A DNA stretch of 64,000 nucleotides, taken from Bacteroides stercoris ATCC 43183 (GTDB taxonomy: Bacteria; Bacteroidota; Bacteroidia; Bacteroidales; Bacteroidaceae). The stretch lies in the NCBI RefSeq assembly GCF_025147325.1, contig NZ_CP102262.1, positions 1 to 64,000 on the forward strand, written 5' to 3'. Below the pieces are notes generated by a model. It was not told the origin of the DNA and searched no databases. It worked only from the letters and a program-made list of their open reading frames with translations. A program made the position numbers and the translations under genes. This document shows, piece by piece, positions 16,539 through 24,796 of the stretch; positions within the stretch are counted from its first letter, which is position 1, and each line of letters begins with the position of its first letter.

Positions 16539-17861
16539 TCACTTATCGCCAAACGCTCCCGAAAGCGCCGTGCCTTCTTCATTAAAATCGCCCATACGCA
16601 CCGGAATTACCTGATTATCCAACGCATCATCATGCGGCACTTCCACCCGGATGTAATTCGGAGTGAAACCGTGCATCGGCGTTCCCGGTTTAGAACGTTC
16701 CAACAGCACAGGCATTGTCTGCCCGATATGGCGGGCATAAAACGCACGTGTCTTTTCGTCCGACAAATCCAGCAGAAGCCGGCTGCGTCTGTGCTTTTCC
16801 TCGGAAGACACCACATGCTCTATCTTCAAAGCCTGCGTACCCGGACGTTCGGAATAGCTGAACACATGAAGCTGCGTCACATCCAGACTTTGAATAAACC
16901 GGTATGCCTGCTCAAAGTATTCTTCCGTTTCTCCACGTGTTCCTACAATCACGTCCACACCGATAAAGGCATCGGGCATCACTTCCTTTATCCGCTTCAC
17001 TTTAGAAGCAAACAACGCCGTATCATATCGTCTGCGCATCAGTTTCAGCACTTCATCACTACCCGATTGCAACGGAATATGGAAATGAGGCATAAACCGC
17101 TTGGAACGGGATACGAACTCAATGATTTCGTCCGTCAGCAAGTTAGGTTCAATAGAAGATATGCGATAGCGCTCAATGCATTCCACATCGTCCAACGCCT
17201 TTACCAGGTCGAAGAAGGTTTCTCCCGTCGACTTACCGAAATCGCCGATATTTACCCCTGTCAATACAATCTCCTTACCGCCTTCGGCGGCTGCCTGACG
17301 AGCCTGTTCCACCAAAGATGCGATGCTTCCGTTACGACTGCGGCCGCGGGCAAAAGGAATGGTGCAATAAGAACAGTAATAATCGCAACCGTCCTGCACT
17401 TTCAGGAAGAAGCGGGTACGGTCGCCACGCGAACACGACGGAGCGAACGAACGGATATCTTTCAAGGCAGAGGTATGTGCCTCTCCGCTTTCGTGCTTCC
17501 GCAAATCGCCCAGATACTGAAGCAGGTCTTTCTTCTGCTCCGCACCCAGCACTACATCCACACCTTCTATCTTTGCTACGGCATCCGGCTTCAACTGGGC
17601 ATAGCACCCCGTTACCACCACAAAAGCTCCCGGATGCTGCTTCACCAAACGATGAATTGCCTGGCGGCACTTCTTATCCGCCACTTCGGTGACCGAACAG
17701 GTGTTTACCACACATATATCCGCCTTCTCTCCCTTGCGCACCGTACGCACGCCTGCCTCCCGCAAAACCTTACCGATAGTCGAAGTTTCCGAGAAATTCA
17801 GTTTACACCCCAACGTATAGTAAACCGCTGTCTTATCTTGAAATATACTGGTATCTATCAT
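16539..17861 (-). CDS. mtaB: tRNA t6A37 methylthiotransferase MtaB
   Basis: Radical SAM enzyme that adds a methylthio group to t6A at tRNA position 37. The 440-residue chain has the N-terminal UPF0004 domain (YYTLGCKLNFSET, NTCSVTEVADKKC, VTGCYAQ) holding the auxiliary cluster cysteines, the radical SAM CxxxCxxC motif as CDYYCSYC followed by TIPFARGRSRN, and a C-terminal TRAM-like region. The LGCKLNF and NTCSVTE wording separates MtaB from MiaB and RimO. First gene of a minus-strand cluster and divergent from the acyl-CoA synthetase. Confidence 0.93.
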   Translation of the reverse strand: MIDTSIFQDKTAVYYTLGCKLNFSETSTIGKVLREAGVRTVRKGEKADICVVNTCSVTEVADKKCRQAIHRLVKQHPGAFVVVTGCYAQLKPDAVAKIEGVDVVLGAEQKKDLLQYLGDLRKHESGEAHTSALKDIRSFAPSCSRGDRTRFFLKVQDGCDYYCSYCTIPFARGRSRNGSIASLVEQARQAAAEGGKEIVLTGVNIGDFGKSTGETFFDLVKALDDVECIERYRISSIEPNLLTDEIIEFVSRSKRFMPHFHIPLQSGSDEVLKLMRRRYDTALFASKVKRIKEVMPDAFIGVDVIVGTRGETEEYFEQAYRFIQSLDVTQLHVFSYSERPGTQALKIEHVVSSEEKHRRSRLLLDLSDEKTRAFYARHIGQTMPVLLERSKPGTPMHGFTPNYIRVEVPHDDALDNQVIPVRMGDFNEEGTALSGAFGDK

Positions 17862-17884
17862 GAGTCTAAATCACATTTTCACGA

Positions 17885-17922
17885 CAAAGGTACACATTAT
17901 TATTATATTTTTCCTACTTTTG
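17885..17922. promoter_or_regulatory. Divergent -7 boxes between mtaB and the acyl-CoA synthetase
   Basis: TACCTTTG on the minus strand (17885-17892) faces mtaB, and TACTTTTG on the plus strand (17915-17922) faces the acyl-CoA synthetase. Both match TAnnTTTG; neither has a clear TTTG at the usual upstream distance, so these are moderate calls. Confidence 0.5.
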
Positions 17923-17945
17923 CACAATTCATCAAAAAACGTGCA

Positions 17946-19619
17946 ATGATACAAGAAAACTTTATCAAGCTATACGAGCATAGTTTCCGCGAGAATTGGG
18001 ATCTTCCCTGTTACACCGATTATGGAGAAAACGAAAGTTATACCTATGGAGAAGTAGCGCAGGAAATTGCCAAATTACACCTTCTGTTCAAGTATTGCAG
18101 CCTGCGCCGCGGCGATAAGATAGCAATTATCGGCAAGAATAATGCCCGTTGGTGCATCGCTTATATGGCGGTTATCACCTATGGCGGCATCGTGGTTCCT
18201 ATTCTGCAGGATTTCAACCCCAATGATGTACATCACATCGTCAATCATTCCGAATCGGTATTCCTCTTCACCAGTGATGCCATCTGGGAGCATCTGGAAG
18301 AAGAACGGCTTACCGGATTGCGCGGTGTATTCTCTCTCAACGATTTTCGCTGTTTGTACCAGCGTGACGGAGAGACTATCCAACGTTTCCTCAAACATCT
18401 GGGTGATAAAATGGAAGAAACTTATCCGAATGGTTTCACACGGGAAGATGTAACTTATACCGACCTCTCCAACGACAAAATAATGTTGTTGAACTATACT
18501 TCGGGTACAACAGGCTTCAGTAAAGGTGTCATGCTGACAGGAAACAATCTGGCAGGTAACGTAACTTTCGGCATACGTACCGAACTGCTGAAGAAAGGAG
18601 ATAAAGTACTCTCTTTTCTACCACTGGCACACGCTTACGGTTGCGCTTTCGACTTCCTGACCGCTACGGCCGTGGGTACACATGTCACACTGTTAGGAAA
18701 AGTTCCTTCTCCCAAAATCCTGATGAAGGCGTTTGAAGAAGTAAAGCCAAACCTGATTATAACCGTCCCCCTTGTTATCGAAAAGATATACAAGAACGTC
18801 ATCCAGCCTATTATCAACAAAAAGTCCATGAAATGGGCGCTCAGCATTCCTTTGCTGGACGGACAGATATATGGGCAAATCCGTAAGAAATTGGTAGATG
18901 CGTTAGGTGGCCGATTCAAAGAAGTGATTATCGGTGGCGCTGCCATGAATCCGGAAGTGGAAGAATTCTTCCATCGCATCAAATTTCCTTTCACCATCGG
19001 ATACGGCATGACGGAATGCGCCCCGCTTATCAGCTACGCTCCCTGGAACGAATTCGTAACCACTTCTTCCGGACGGGTACTTGATATTATGGAAGCCCGC
19101 ATCTATAAAGAAAATCCGGATGACAGACTTGGCGAAATACAGGTACGCGGTGAGAATGTAATGGTTGGATATTATAAAAATCCGGAAGCCACCAAAGAGG
19201 TTTTTACTGAAGACGGTTGGCTACGTACCGGCGATTTAGGTACTTTGGACGAGCATAACAACCTTTATATCCGTGGGCGCAGCAAAACTATGATTCTTAG
19301 CTCCAGCGGACAAAATATTTTCCCGGAAGAAATAGAAGCCCGCCTCAACAATATGCCGTTCGTTTTGGAAAGCCTTGTGATTGAGCGCAACAGGAAATTG
19401 GTAGCTTTGGTCTATGCCGACTATGAGGCACTGGATTCTTTAGGGTTGAACAATCCGGAAAACCTGAAGACCATCATGGATGAAAATCTCAAGAATCTGA
19501 ACAACAGCGTTGCCGCTTACGAAAAAGTCAGCCAAATACAGCTTTATCCTACAGAATTTGAGAAAACCCCGAAAAGAAGTATCAAAAGGTATTTATACAA
19601 CAGCATTGCAGAGGATTAA
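17946..19619 (+). CDS. Long-chain acyl-CoA synthetase (AMP-binding enzyme)
   Basis: Activates a fatty acid with ATP and CoA through an acyl-adenylate. The 557-residue protein shows the adenylation motifs in order: P-loop YTSGTTGFSKGV, GYGMTECAPLISY, GWLRTGDLG and GRSKTMILSSSGQNIFPEEIE, then a C-terminal lid with the KTPKRSIKRYLY lysine region. The ATG at 17946 is chosen because it begins the conserved MIQENFIKLYEHS start just after the -7 box; the frame is open far upstream, but only as antisense of mtaB. Family is certain; the chain-length preference and whether it salvages exogenous fatty acid are not. Confidence 0.9.
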   Translation: MIQENFIKLYEHSFRENWDLPCYTDYGENESYTYGEVAQEIAKLHLLFKYCSLRRGDKIAIIGKNNARWCIAYMAVITYGGIVVPILQDFNPNDVHHIVNHSESVFLFTSDAIWEHLEEERLTGLRGVFSLNDFRCLYQRDGETIQRFLKHLGDKMEETYPNGFTREDVTYTDLSNDKIMLLNYTSGTTGFSKGVMLTGNNLAGNVTFGIRTELLKKGDKVLSFLPLAHAYGCAFDFLTATAVGTHVTLLGKVPSPKILMKAFEEVKPNLIITVPLVIEKIYKNVIQPIINKKSMKWALSIPLLDGQIYGQIRKKLVDALGGRFKEVIIGGAAMNPEVEEFFHRIKFPFTIGYGMTECAPLISYAPWNEFVTTSSGRVLDIMEARIYKENPDDRLGEIQVRGENVMVGYYKNPEATKEVFTEDGWLRTGDLGTLDEHNNLYIRGRSKTMILSSSGQNIFPEEIEARLNNMPFVLESLVIERNRKLVALVYADYEALDSLGLNNPENLKTIMDENLKNLNNSVAAYEKVSQIQLYPTEFEKTPKRSIKRYLYNSIAED

Positions 19620-19718
19620 TATGTTATAGAACATGCTTGAAGAGGGCAAAATGGGCTTTCCTCAAAAAAAAGTATAAAAAAAGTTGGGTTTTGGAGAACA
19701 ACATATCCAAAAAGTACA

Positions 19719-19726
19719 TACCTTTG
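19719..19726 (+). promoter_or_regulatory. -7 box for the small lipoprotein gene
   Basis: TACCTTTG matches TAnnTTTG exactly; a TTTG occurs at 19690-19693, but its 25-nt spacing is longer than usual. The predicted leader is about 45 nt. Confidence 0.55.
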
Positions 19727-19776
19727 CAGCGTTTTAATAAAGCAATTGATTGTATTACGTTTTAAAAGTAAAGAAA

Positions 19777-19983
19777 ATGAAAAAATTAGTTTTGATGGCC
19801 GTAGCTATCGTAGCAGTATCTTTCGCATCTTGTGGTAACAAAGCAGCTAACGCTGAACAAGCAACAGCTGATTCAATCCGTATCGCTGACTCAATCGCAG
19901 CTGTAGAAGCTGCAGCAGCTGAGGCAGCAGCATCAGTAGCTGATACTACTGCAACAGATAGCGCAGCAGTTGTAGCTGAATAA
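19777..19983 (+). CDS. Small Ala-rich lipoprotein
   Basis: A 68-residue protein of unknown function. The start MKKLVLMAVAIVAVSFASC is a clear lipoprotein signal with Cys19, followed by GNKAAN and a low-complexity tail rich in Ala, Asp, Ser and Thr (ADSIRIADSIAAVEAAAAEA), which probably forms a short helical or extended acidic tether. Codon usage in the tail is strikingly uniform (gca/gct). The gene has its own promoter and a strong terminator, so it is a single-gene transcript and may be abundant. No catalytic motif is visible. Confidence 0.85.
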   Translation: MKKLVLMAVAIVAVSFASCGNKAANAEQATADSIRIADSIAAVEAAAAEAAASVADTTATDSAAVVAE

Positions 19984-20010
19984 TTTCAGAACAACAATTA
20001 GAGAGAATTG

Positions 20011-20047
20011 AAAGTCTGACGTACGAAAGTACGGACAGACTTTTTTT
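20011..20047 (+). terminator. Terminator of the small lipoprotein gene
   Basis: GTCTG and CGTAC pair with GTACG and CAGAC around a GAAA tetraloop, followed by seven T. Confidence 0.88.
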
Positions 20048-20146
20048 ATATCCAATCAGCACAAGAAGACATCTTGCCATTTAAACATCTGTCTTATCAT
20101 GAAACATCACTCCATCCCAAATAAATAACCGGGAAAGGGAGAAAAT

Positions 20147-20185
20147 CAAAAAAGTCCGGCTTCTTTTCAGAAACCGGACTTTTCC
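20147..20185 (-). terminator. Terminator of the rpsF-rpsR-rplI operon
   Basis: AAAGTCCGG (20151-20159) pairs with CCGGACTTT (20174-20182); read on the minus strand the stem is followed by a T-run, directly after rplI. Confidence 0.85.
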
Positions 20186-20205
20186 TTTTATATAGAATTC
20201 TATAT

Positions 20206-20655
20206 TTATGCTTCCTCAGCAACTACTTCAAAAGGAATTTCCACAGAAACTTCCTTGTGCAGCTTAACGATAGCCTTGTAGTTACCAACTTCTTTCACTG
20301 CATCCTTAACAACGATAATCTTACGGTCGATGTTGTGACCCAGTTTAGCCAGCTCGTCAGCAATCTGGATGTTGCCTACAGAACCGAAGATAGTACCTGT
20401 AGCACTAACCTTAGTAGCAATCTTCAAGGATACGCCTTCCAGCTTAGCAGCCAGTTCTTCAGCATCCTTTTTGATTTTCTCCAGCTTGTGAGCGCGTTGT
20501 TTCAGCTCTTCAGCCAGCATTTTCTTTGCAGAAGGAGAAGCGATGACAGCTTTTCCTGTCGGGATGAGGTAGTTACGACCATAACCGGATTTAACGGTTA
20601 CGATGTCGTTCTTATAACCCAAGTTTACGATGTCTTCTTTCAATATAATTTCCAT
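20206..20655 (-). CDS. rplI: 50S ribosomal protein L9
   Basis: Binds 23S rRNA near the L1 stalk and helps frame maintenance. The 149-residue protein has the L9 N-terminal signature ([21 protein letters not shown]), the long connecting helix ([21 protein letters not shown]) cited here in part, and the C-terminal domain starting [18 protein letters not shown]. Last gene of the S6-S18-L9 operon, 15 nt after rpsR. Confidence 0.98.
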   Translation of the reverse strand: MEIILKEDIVNLGYKNDIVTVKSGYGRNYLIPTGKAVIASPSAKKMLAEELKQRAHKLEKIKKDAEELAAKLEGVSLKIATKVSATGTIFGSVGNIQIADELAKLGHNIDRKIIVVKDAVKEVGNYKAIVKLHKEVSVEIPFEVVAEEA

Positions 20656-20670
20656 ACTTTCCTCCTCCTA

Positions 20671-20943
20671 TTATTTCATCATGTCAGTTACATAAGGCAG
20701 CAACGCCAAGTGACGTGCTCTCTTCACAGCTTGAGCTACACGACGTTGGAACTTCAAAGAAGTACCGGTAATACGACGCGGAAGGATTTTACCTTGCTCA
20801 TTCAAGAATTTCTTCAAGAATTCAGGGTCTTTGTAGTCGATGTACTTAATACCACTCTTTTTGAAACGGCAGTATTTTTTCTTCTTAACGTCTACTGAGG
20901 GCGGAGTTAAATATCTGATTTCTGATTGAACTTGTTGTGCCAT
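20671..20943 (-). CDS. rpsR: 30S ribosomal protein S18
   Basis: A 90-residue S18 that binds the small subunit as a partner of S6. The family core is clear: [19 protein letters not shown], then [17 protein letters not shown] and [19 protein letters not shown]. It follows rpsF with a 2-nt gap, the conserved order S6-S18-L9. Confidence 0.98.
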   Translation of the reverse strand: MAQQVQSEIRYLTPPSVDVKKKKYCRFKKSGIKYIDYKDPEFLKKFLNEQGKILPRRITGTSLKFQRRVAQAVKRARHLALLPYVTDMMK

Positions 20944-20945
20944 GA

Positions 20946-21290
20946 TTAATCCTCCTTTTTAGTTGATTTAACACTTCTTCTCTTCGCAGCGTACTCTGCA
21001 GCGTACTTGTCTTGCTTGAAAGTCAAGAAACGGATTACGCGCTCGTCACGACGGAAGTTGATTTCCAATTTCTCAATTACAGTAGGTTCTGCATTGAACT
21101 CAATCAGCTGATAGAAACCGGTTGACTTCTTCTGGATAGGATAAGCCAGCTTTTTCAGTCCCCAGTTTTCTTCATTTACAATCTCAGCACCTTCAGCAGT
21201 AAGGATGCCTTTGAATTTTTCTACCGCTTCCTTCATCTGAACATCAGACAAAACGGGAGTCAAAATGAAAACGGTTTCGTATTGATTCAT
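20946..21290 (-). CDS. rpsF: 30S ribosomal protein S6
   Basis: A 114-residue S6 that forms a heterodimer with S18 on 16S rRNA. The start [16 protein letters not shown] and the middle [20 protein letters not shown] are family hallmarks, and it ends in a basic tail ([12 protein letters not shown]). First gene of the operon, preceded by a consensus promoter. Confidence 0.98.
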   Translation of the reverse strand: MNQYETVFILTPVLSDVQMKEAVEKFKGILTAEGAEIVNEENWGLKKLAYPIQKKSTGFYQLIEFNAEPTVIEKLEINFRRDERVIRFLTFKQDKYAAEYAAKRRSVKSTKKED

Positions 21291-21337
21291 ACTCGTTTAA
21301 TTAAATAAATAAATTATTTGTTTATTAAATGCGGGTG

Positions 21338-21368
21338 CAAAGGTAGGCATTTTATTTTGAACTGCAAA
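21338..21368 (-). promoter_or_regulatory. Promoter of rpsF operon
   Basis: On the minus strand TTTG (21365-21368) and TACCTTTG (21338-21345) are 19 nt apart, an exact match to the Bacteroides consensus, with an AT-rich leader of about 45 nt to the rpsF ATG. Confidence 0.8.
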
Positions 21369-21383
21369 AATAAGCGGACTTAT

Positions 21384-21414
21384 TTTGTATTGTATCCAAG
21401 TTGTACTATATTTG
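21384..21414 (+). promoter_or_regulatory. Promoter of the MarR-family gene
   Basis: TTTG (21384-21387) and TATATTTG (21407-21414) are 19 nt apart. The site lies 15 nt from the oppositely facing rpsF promoter, so the two -33 elements are nearly back to back. Confidence 0.8.
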
Positions 21415-21438
21415 CAAAGTTGTTTAAACAATAATTTC

Positions 21439-21885
21439 ATGATAGAGCAATTTAACTTTGACATCCAGCTGATATTCGCTATTCTGAATGGTAAGGTATC
21501 TGCCGCGATTAACCGTAAATTATCACGCAACTTCAGGCAGAATGGTTTGGAAATCACTCCGGAGCAGTGGACTGTCCTCATCTTTTTATGGGAAAAAGAC
21601 GGAGTTACGCAGCAAGAGTTGTGCAATGCAACCTTTAAAGACAAACCCAGCATGACCCGCCTTATAGATAATATGGAGCGCCAGCATCTTGTAGTACGCA
21701 TTTCCGATAAAAAAGACCGCCGCACCAATCTGATACACCTTACTAAAGACGGAAAGGAACTGGAAGAGCGCGCCCGCGTCATAGCCAACCAGACGTTAAA
21801 GGAAGCATTGCAAGGCATCACCATTGAGGAGCTGAGCGTGAGCCAGGAAGTGCTGAGAAAAATATTTTTCAATACGAAAGACTAA
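21439..21885 (+). CDS. MarR-family transcriptional regulator
   Basis: A 148-residue winged-helix repressor or activator. The MarR core is visible: LRQ-type N-terminal dimer helices, then ITPEQWTVLIFLWEKDGVTQ (helix entering the wing), QELCNATFKDKPSMTRLIDNM (recognition helix, cited in part) and the beta-wing VVRISDKKDRRTNLIHLT with the conserved DxRxxxxxLT pattern. The ATG at 21439 sits 25 nt after its promoter. Targets unknown; it shares its upstream region with the rpsF operon and could act on its own promoter. Confidence 0.92.
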   Translation: MIEQFNFDIQLIFAILNGKVSAAINRKLSRNFRQNGLEITPEQWTVLIFLWEKDGVTQQELCNATFKDKPSMTRLIDNMERQHLVVRISDKKDRRTNLIHLTKDGKELEERARVIANQTLKEALQGITIEELSVSQEVLRKIFFNTKD

Positions 21886-22028
21886 CCGTAAATCCATAGG
21901 GAAGAGCTGAAAACCAACTAAATTAAGCGAATAATAGTTTTTTTGCAAAAATAATTTCGCTTGTTAAAGAATTATGCTTTTCTTTGTGACAAGAATACGA
22001 AAATAATAATCTATTAAAATACACACAC

Positions 22029-22205
22029 ATGAAAGGCTTATTAAAAAATCTGGGATTGATATTAATCTTGGTAGGAGCTGTAATCCTGGTTGCATGTTCT
22101 TTTACCGGCAATGTAAACAACAACGCGATTCTGGGCACCAGCGCTGTTTTAATTGTAATAGGATTGATTTCTTACATTCTTATCAACAAGAGAATTGCGG
22201 ATTAA
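22029..22205 (+). CDS. Small two-helix membrane protein
   Basis: A 58-residue protein of unknown function. It begins MKGLLKNLGLILILVGAVIL, a first membrane helix, continues through a polar turn (TGNVNNNAILGT) and a second hydrophobic helix (SAVLIVIGLISYILI), and ends NKRIAD. Both helices are about 20 residues, so a hairpin with both ends inside is likely. The Cys in LVACSF could be misread as a lipobox, but a long second helix argues against a simple lipoprotein. A terminator follows immediately, supporting a real single-gene transcript. Confidence 0.75.
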   Translation: MKGLLKNLGLILILVGAVILVACSFTGNVNNNAILGTSAVLIVIGLISYILINKRIAD

Positions 22206-22223
22206 TACCGAGAAAAAGAAATA

Positions 22224-22258
22224 AAAAAAGGCGATTGCACTGCAACCGCCTTTTTTTA
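22224..22258 (+). terminator. Terminator after the small membrane protein gene
   Basis: GGCG-A-TTGCA pairs with TGCAA-CCGCC, flanked by an A-run and followed by seven T; it may also serve rprY from the other side. Confidence 0.85.
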
Positions 22259-22286
22259 TTTTCCATTGTCCGAAGCCGGATTCCCA

Positions 22287-22988
22287 TCAGGACTCGGCTT
22301 CCGGAGTTATCAGTTTATATCCCTTTCCGTGAATATTGATAATCTCGATAGATTCATCTTCTTTCAGGTGCTTACGCAATTTGGTGATATATACGTCCAT
22401 ACTACGCGCATTGAAGTAGTTATCGTCAATCCAGATAGTCTTCAATGCAAAGTCACGTTGCAGGATTTCGTTGGCGTGTGCACAAAGCAAGCCCAGCAAT
22501 TCGGATTCTTTTGTAGTCAGTTTGGTCTGCTTTTCAGGCGTTGACAAAATCTGTTTCTGGGTATCAAACGTAAACTTACCAATCTTGTAAATGCTGCTTT
22601 CTTTGTTCTTCTTGCCACGGACACGTCTCAAGATAGCTTCAATTCTGAAAGTCAGCTCTTCCATACTGAACGGTTTGGTGATATAATCGTCCGCACCGAT
22701 TTTGAAACCTTCCAGAATATCTTCTTTCAAGGTTTTGGCCGTCAAGAAGATAATAGGAATTTCCGCATTTGCTGCGCGAACCTCCTGTGCCAAAGTAAAG
22801 CCATCCTTCTTCGGCATCATCACGTCAAACACACACAGGTCATATTTATTCTTCAGGAAAGCCTTGTATCCTGCTTCTCCATCGGGATATAACTCGGCAG
22901 CGTAACCTTTTGCCTGTAAATATTCTCTTAAAAGCATGCCAAGATTCTCATCATCTTCGCACAATAAAATACGCAGTTTCTCATCCAT
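22287..22988 (-). CDS. rprY: Response regulator RprY (OmpR family)
   Basis: DNA-binding response regulator of the RprX/RprY system, known in Bacteroides for affecting tetracycline resistance traits and stress/metabolic genes. The 233-residue protein has a receiver domain with acidic pocket EDDE (11-14), phospho-acceptor Asp55 in CVFDVMMPKKDG and KPFS at the end, and a C-terminal winged helix (LTTKESELLGLL, RSMDVYITKLRKHL, INIHGKGYKL). The ATG at 22988 is chosen over a TTG three codons earlier. It begins 5 nt after the rprX stop, so the pair is cotranscribed. Confidence 0.93.
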   Translation of the reverse strand: MDEKLRILLCEDDENLGMLLREYLQAKGYAAELYPDGEAGYKAFLKNKYDLCVFDVMMPKKDGFTLAQEVRAANAEIPIIFLTAKTLKEDILEGFKIGADDYITKPFSMEELTFRIEAILRRVRGKKNKESSIYKIGKFTFDTQKQILSTPEKQTKLTTKESELLGLLCAHANEILQRDFALKTIWIDDNYFNARSMDVYITKLRKHLKEDESIEIINIHGKGYKLITPEAES

Positions 22989-22993
22989 ATCAA

Positions 22994-24535
22994 TCAATTT
23001 TTTAATAGAGGTAATGCAATAATAAATTTAGTTCCAACATTCAGTTCGCTTTCCGCACGGATGGTCCCCTTATGGTCTTGAATAATCTTCCTTACATAAG
23101 CCAGTCCGAGTCCGAACCCCTTAACATCGTGCAGATTACCTGTATGCACGCGATAGAACTTATCAAATATCTTTTTCAAGTTTTCTTTCTTAATACCTAT
23201 ACCGTTGTCTTGCACCGAAATCATCACTTTACCCGGTTCATTCCAGGTCTTCACCATCAACTGCAAGTCCACATCCGGTCTTTTATACTTCACCGCATTA
23301 TCCATGAGATTGAAAATCACATTCGTGATGTGCATTTCATCTGCAAAGATTATCGGATCGGTTGCTTTCAAGTCCGACTCAATCTTCCCGTTGTACCGTT
23401 CCACTTTCAAGGCAAACGTATTGATTACGCCGGTAATCAGTTCATTGGTATCCAATTCCTTCATTTTCAACGTCGCCTTCTGCCGGTCGAACATCGACAT
23501 CTGGAGAACCTTCTCTACCTGGAACCTCAACCGCTTCGTCTCATCATTAATGACACCCGATATATGCTGGAACATTGCCGGAGATTTGCCTACCGCCGGG
23601 TCTTTCAGCATCTGCGCCGCCAACGAAATGGTTGAAATCGGCGTCTTGAATTCGTGCGTCATATTATTGATAAAGTCATTCTTCATCTCCGTCAGCTTCT
23701 TTTGGCGGAACACGATGTAAATCGTGAAGATGAACGTTATCAACAGCACAAAGGTGAATATCATCGATGGAATCATAAAGCTGACCGAATCGAAGATATA
23801 ATCCCTCTTGCCGGGAAAATGTATCTTGACGATACTCATACGGGCAGGCGGGTCGTTCAGGAACAAGGGCTGCGAGTAGGAACTCTCACTGCCTTCATCG
23901 CTGTAATCCGAACAGCGATACACTTCCCTGCCGTCCCGGTCTATCACCTTAAAGTGATAGTTCAACTCGATACCGTTGTCAATCAACCCCGATTTCAGAT
24001 ACTGGTCCAGATTCTTAAAATTCACCCGTTCTTCTATCGGCCGGCTACTGGCACGGTAAATCATCTGCCAGGCCACCTCATCCAGCAAGGCGCGTTGATA
24101 CAGATAACGGTTCTTTATGGCATCCGCCAGCGAACGCGATGTCTGGGGTATCGTTTTCGTTCCGTGTTTACGCGAAATCATTGCCCTGGGCAGTTCTGAT
24201 GCTTCGTTGGTAAATGTCTTCAGTTCGATAGCCGAATACCTTGTACCGTCCGGTGATGTAACCGTAAAACGCTGCGTCTGCACCACTCCCTTACCTTGTG
24301 AGCTTTGCTCCCACGCTTTCTTCTCAGCCTCGGAGATATCCTCCCGCAACCAACGGTCGACCTCCGCAGACTCCACATCTTTTGAAGCAGCCATCAAAGC
24401 ACGCTTCACCGATTCATCGAATTGCTCGTTACGCATCTTCACCATTTCCTCAATATAGCTGATCTGCAGATACAGCAAACTGATGAAGGAAAGGCCCATA
24501 ACGACGCCTAATATCCATATTGTCGACTTTTTCAT
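22994..24535 (-). CDS. rprX: Sensor histidine kinase RprX
   Basis: Membrane sensor kinase that phosphorylates RprY. The 513-residue chain has an N-terminal membrane helix (about 5-26), a periplasmic domain of roughly 220 residues, a second helix (about 253-276, ending in IYIVFRQKKL) and the kinase core: H-box FINNMTHEFKTP with His294, N-box NVIFNLMDNAVKY, and G-boxes DNGIGI and GFGLGLAYV. The ATG at 24535 is preferred over a GTG two codons upstream. The 5-prime flank carries a tandem 12-bp repeat. Confidence 0.93.
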   Translation of the reverse strand: MKKSTIWILGVVMGLSFISLLYLQISYIEEMVKMRNEQFDESVKRALMAASKDVESAEVDRWLREDISEAEKKAWEQSSQGKGVVQTQRFTVTSPDGTRYSAIELKTFTNEASELPRAMISRKHGTKTIPQTSRSLADAIKNRYLYQRALLDEVAWQMIYRASSRPIEERVNFKNLDQYLKSGLIDNGIELNYHFKVIDRDGREVYRCSDYSDEGSESSYSQPLFLNDPPARMSIVKIHFPGKRDYIFDSVSFMIPSMIFTFVLLITFIFTIYIVFRQKKLTEMKNDFINNMTHEFKTPISTISLAAQMLKDPAVGKSPAMFQHISGVINDETKRLRFQVEKVLQMSMFDRQKATLKMKELDTNELITGVINTFALKVERYNGKIESDLKATDPIIFADEMHITNVIFNLMDNAVKYKRPDVDLQLMVKTWNEPGKVMISVQDNGIGIKKENLKKIFDKFYRVHTGNLHDVKGFGLGLAYVRKIIQDHKGTIRAESELNVGTKFIIALPLLKN

Positions 24536-24543
24536 AGTCACAA

Positions 24544-24569
24544 AATTAACACTCCCTAATTAACACTCC
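24544..24569. repeat. Tandem 12-bp repeat just upstream of rprX
   Basis: AATTAACACTCC occurs at 24544-24555 and again at 24558-24569, 14 nt apart, only 9 nt before the rprX start; TTAA-containing relatives follow to about 24613. It may be a regulator or translation-control site; the rest of 24536-24740 is AT-rich with no gene. Confidence 0.45.
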
Positions 24570-24735
24570 TAACAAATTAACCTGATTTAACCGGGTGTTC
24601 TCGTTAATTAACCGTAGCGTGTTTTTTAAGTTGTATTACGAGCATTATAACAAAATGAGACACCTTTGGTTTGCAAATTTAATAAAAAATTAAATATTAG
24701 CATTCACATTCTCCTTCATTCTTAACCAGTGTTAA

Positions 24736-24777
24736 TAAAAAAGCCGTTATTCCTCACAATGAGCGAACAACGGCTTT
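24736..24777 (-). terminator. Terminator after the EF-G2 gene
   Basis: AAGCCGTT (24741-24748) pairs with AACGGCTT (24769-24776); on the minus strand a T-run follows, directly downstream of the EF-G2 gene. Confidence 0.8.
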
Positions 24778-24796
24778 CACGATTTATTAAAATACT

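Noticed and set aside
16506..17945. Open frame continuing 480 codons upstream of the acyl-CoA synthetase
   Set aside because: It is the antisense of mtaB, has no homology-like motifs, and the synthetase family begins at the ATG at 17946 just after a -7 box.
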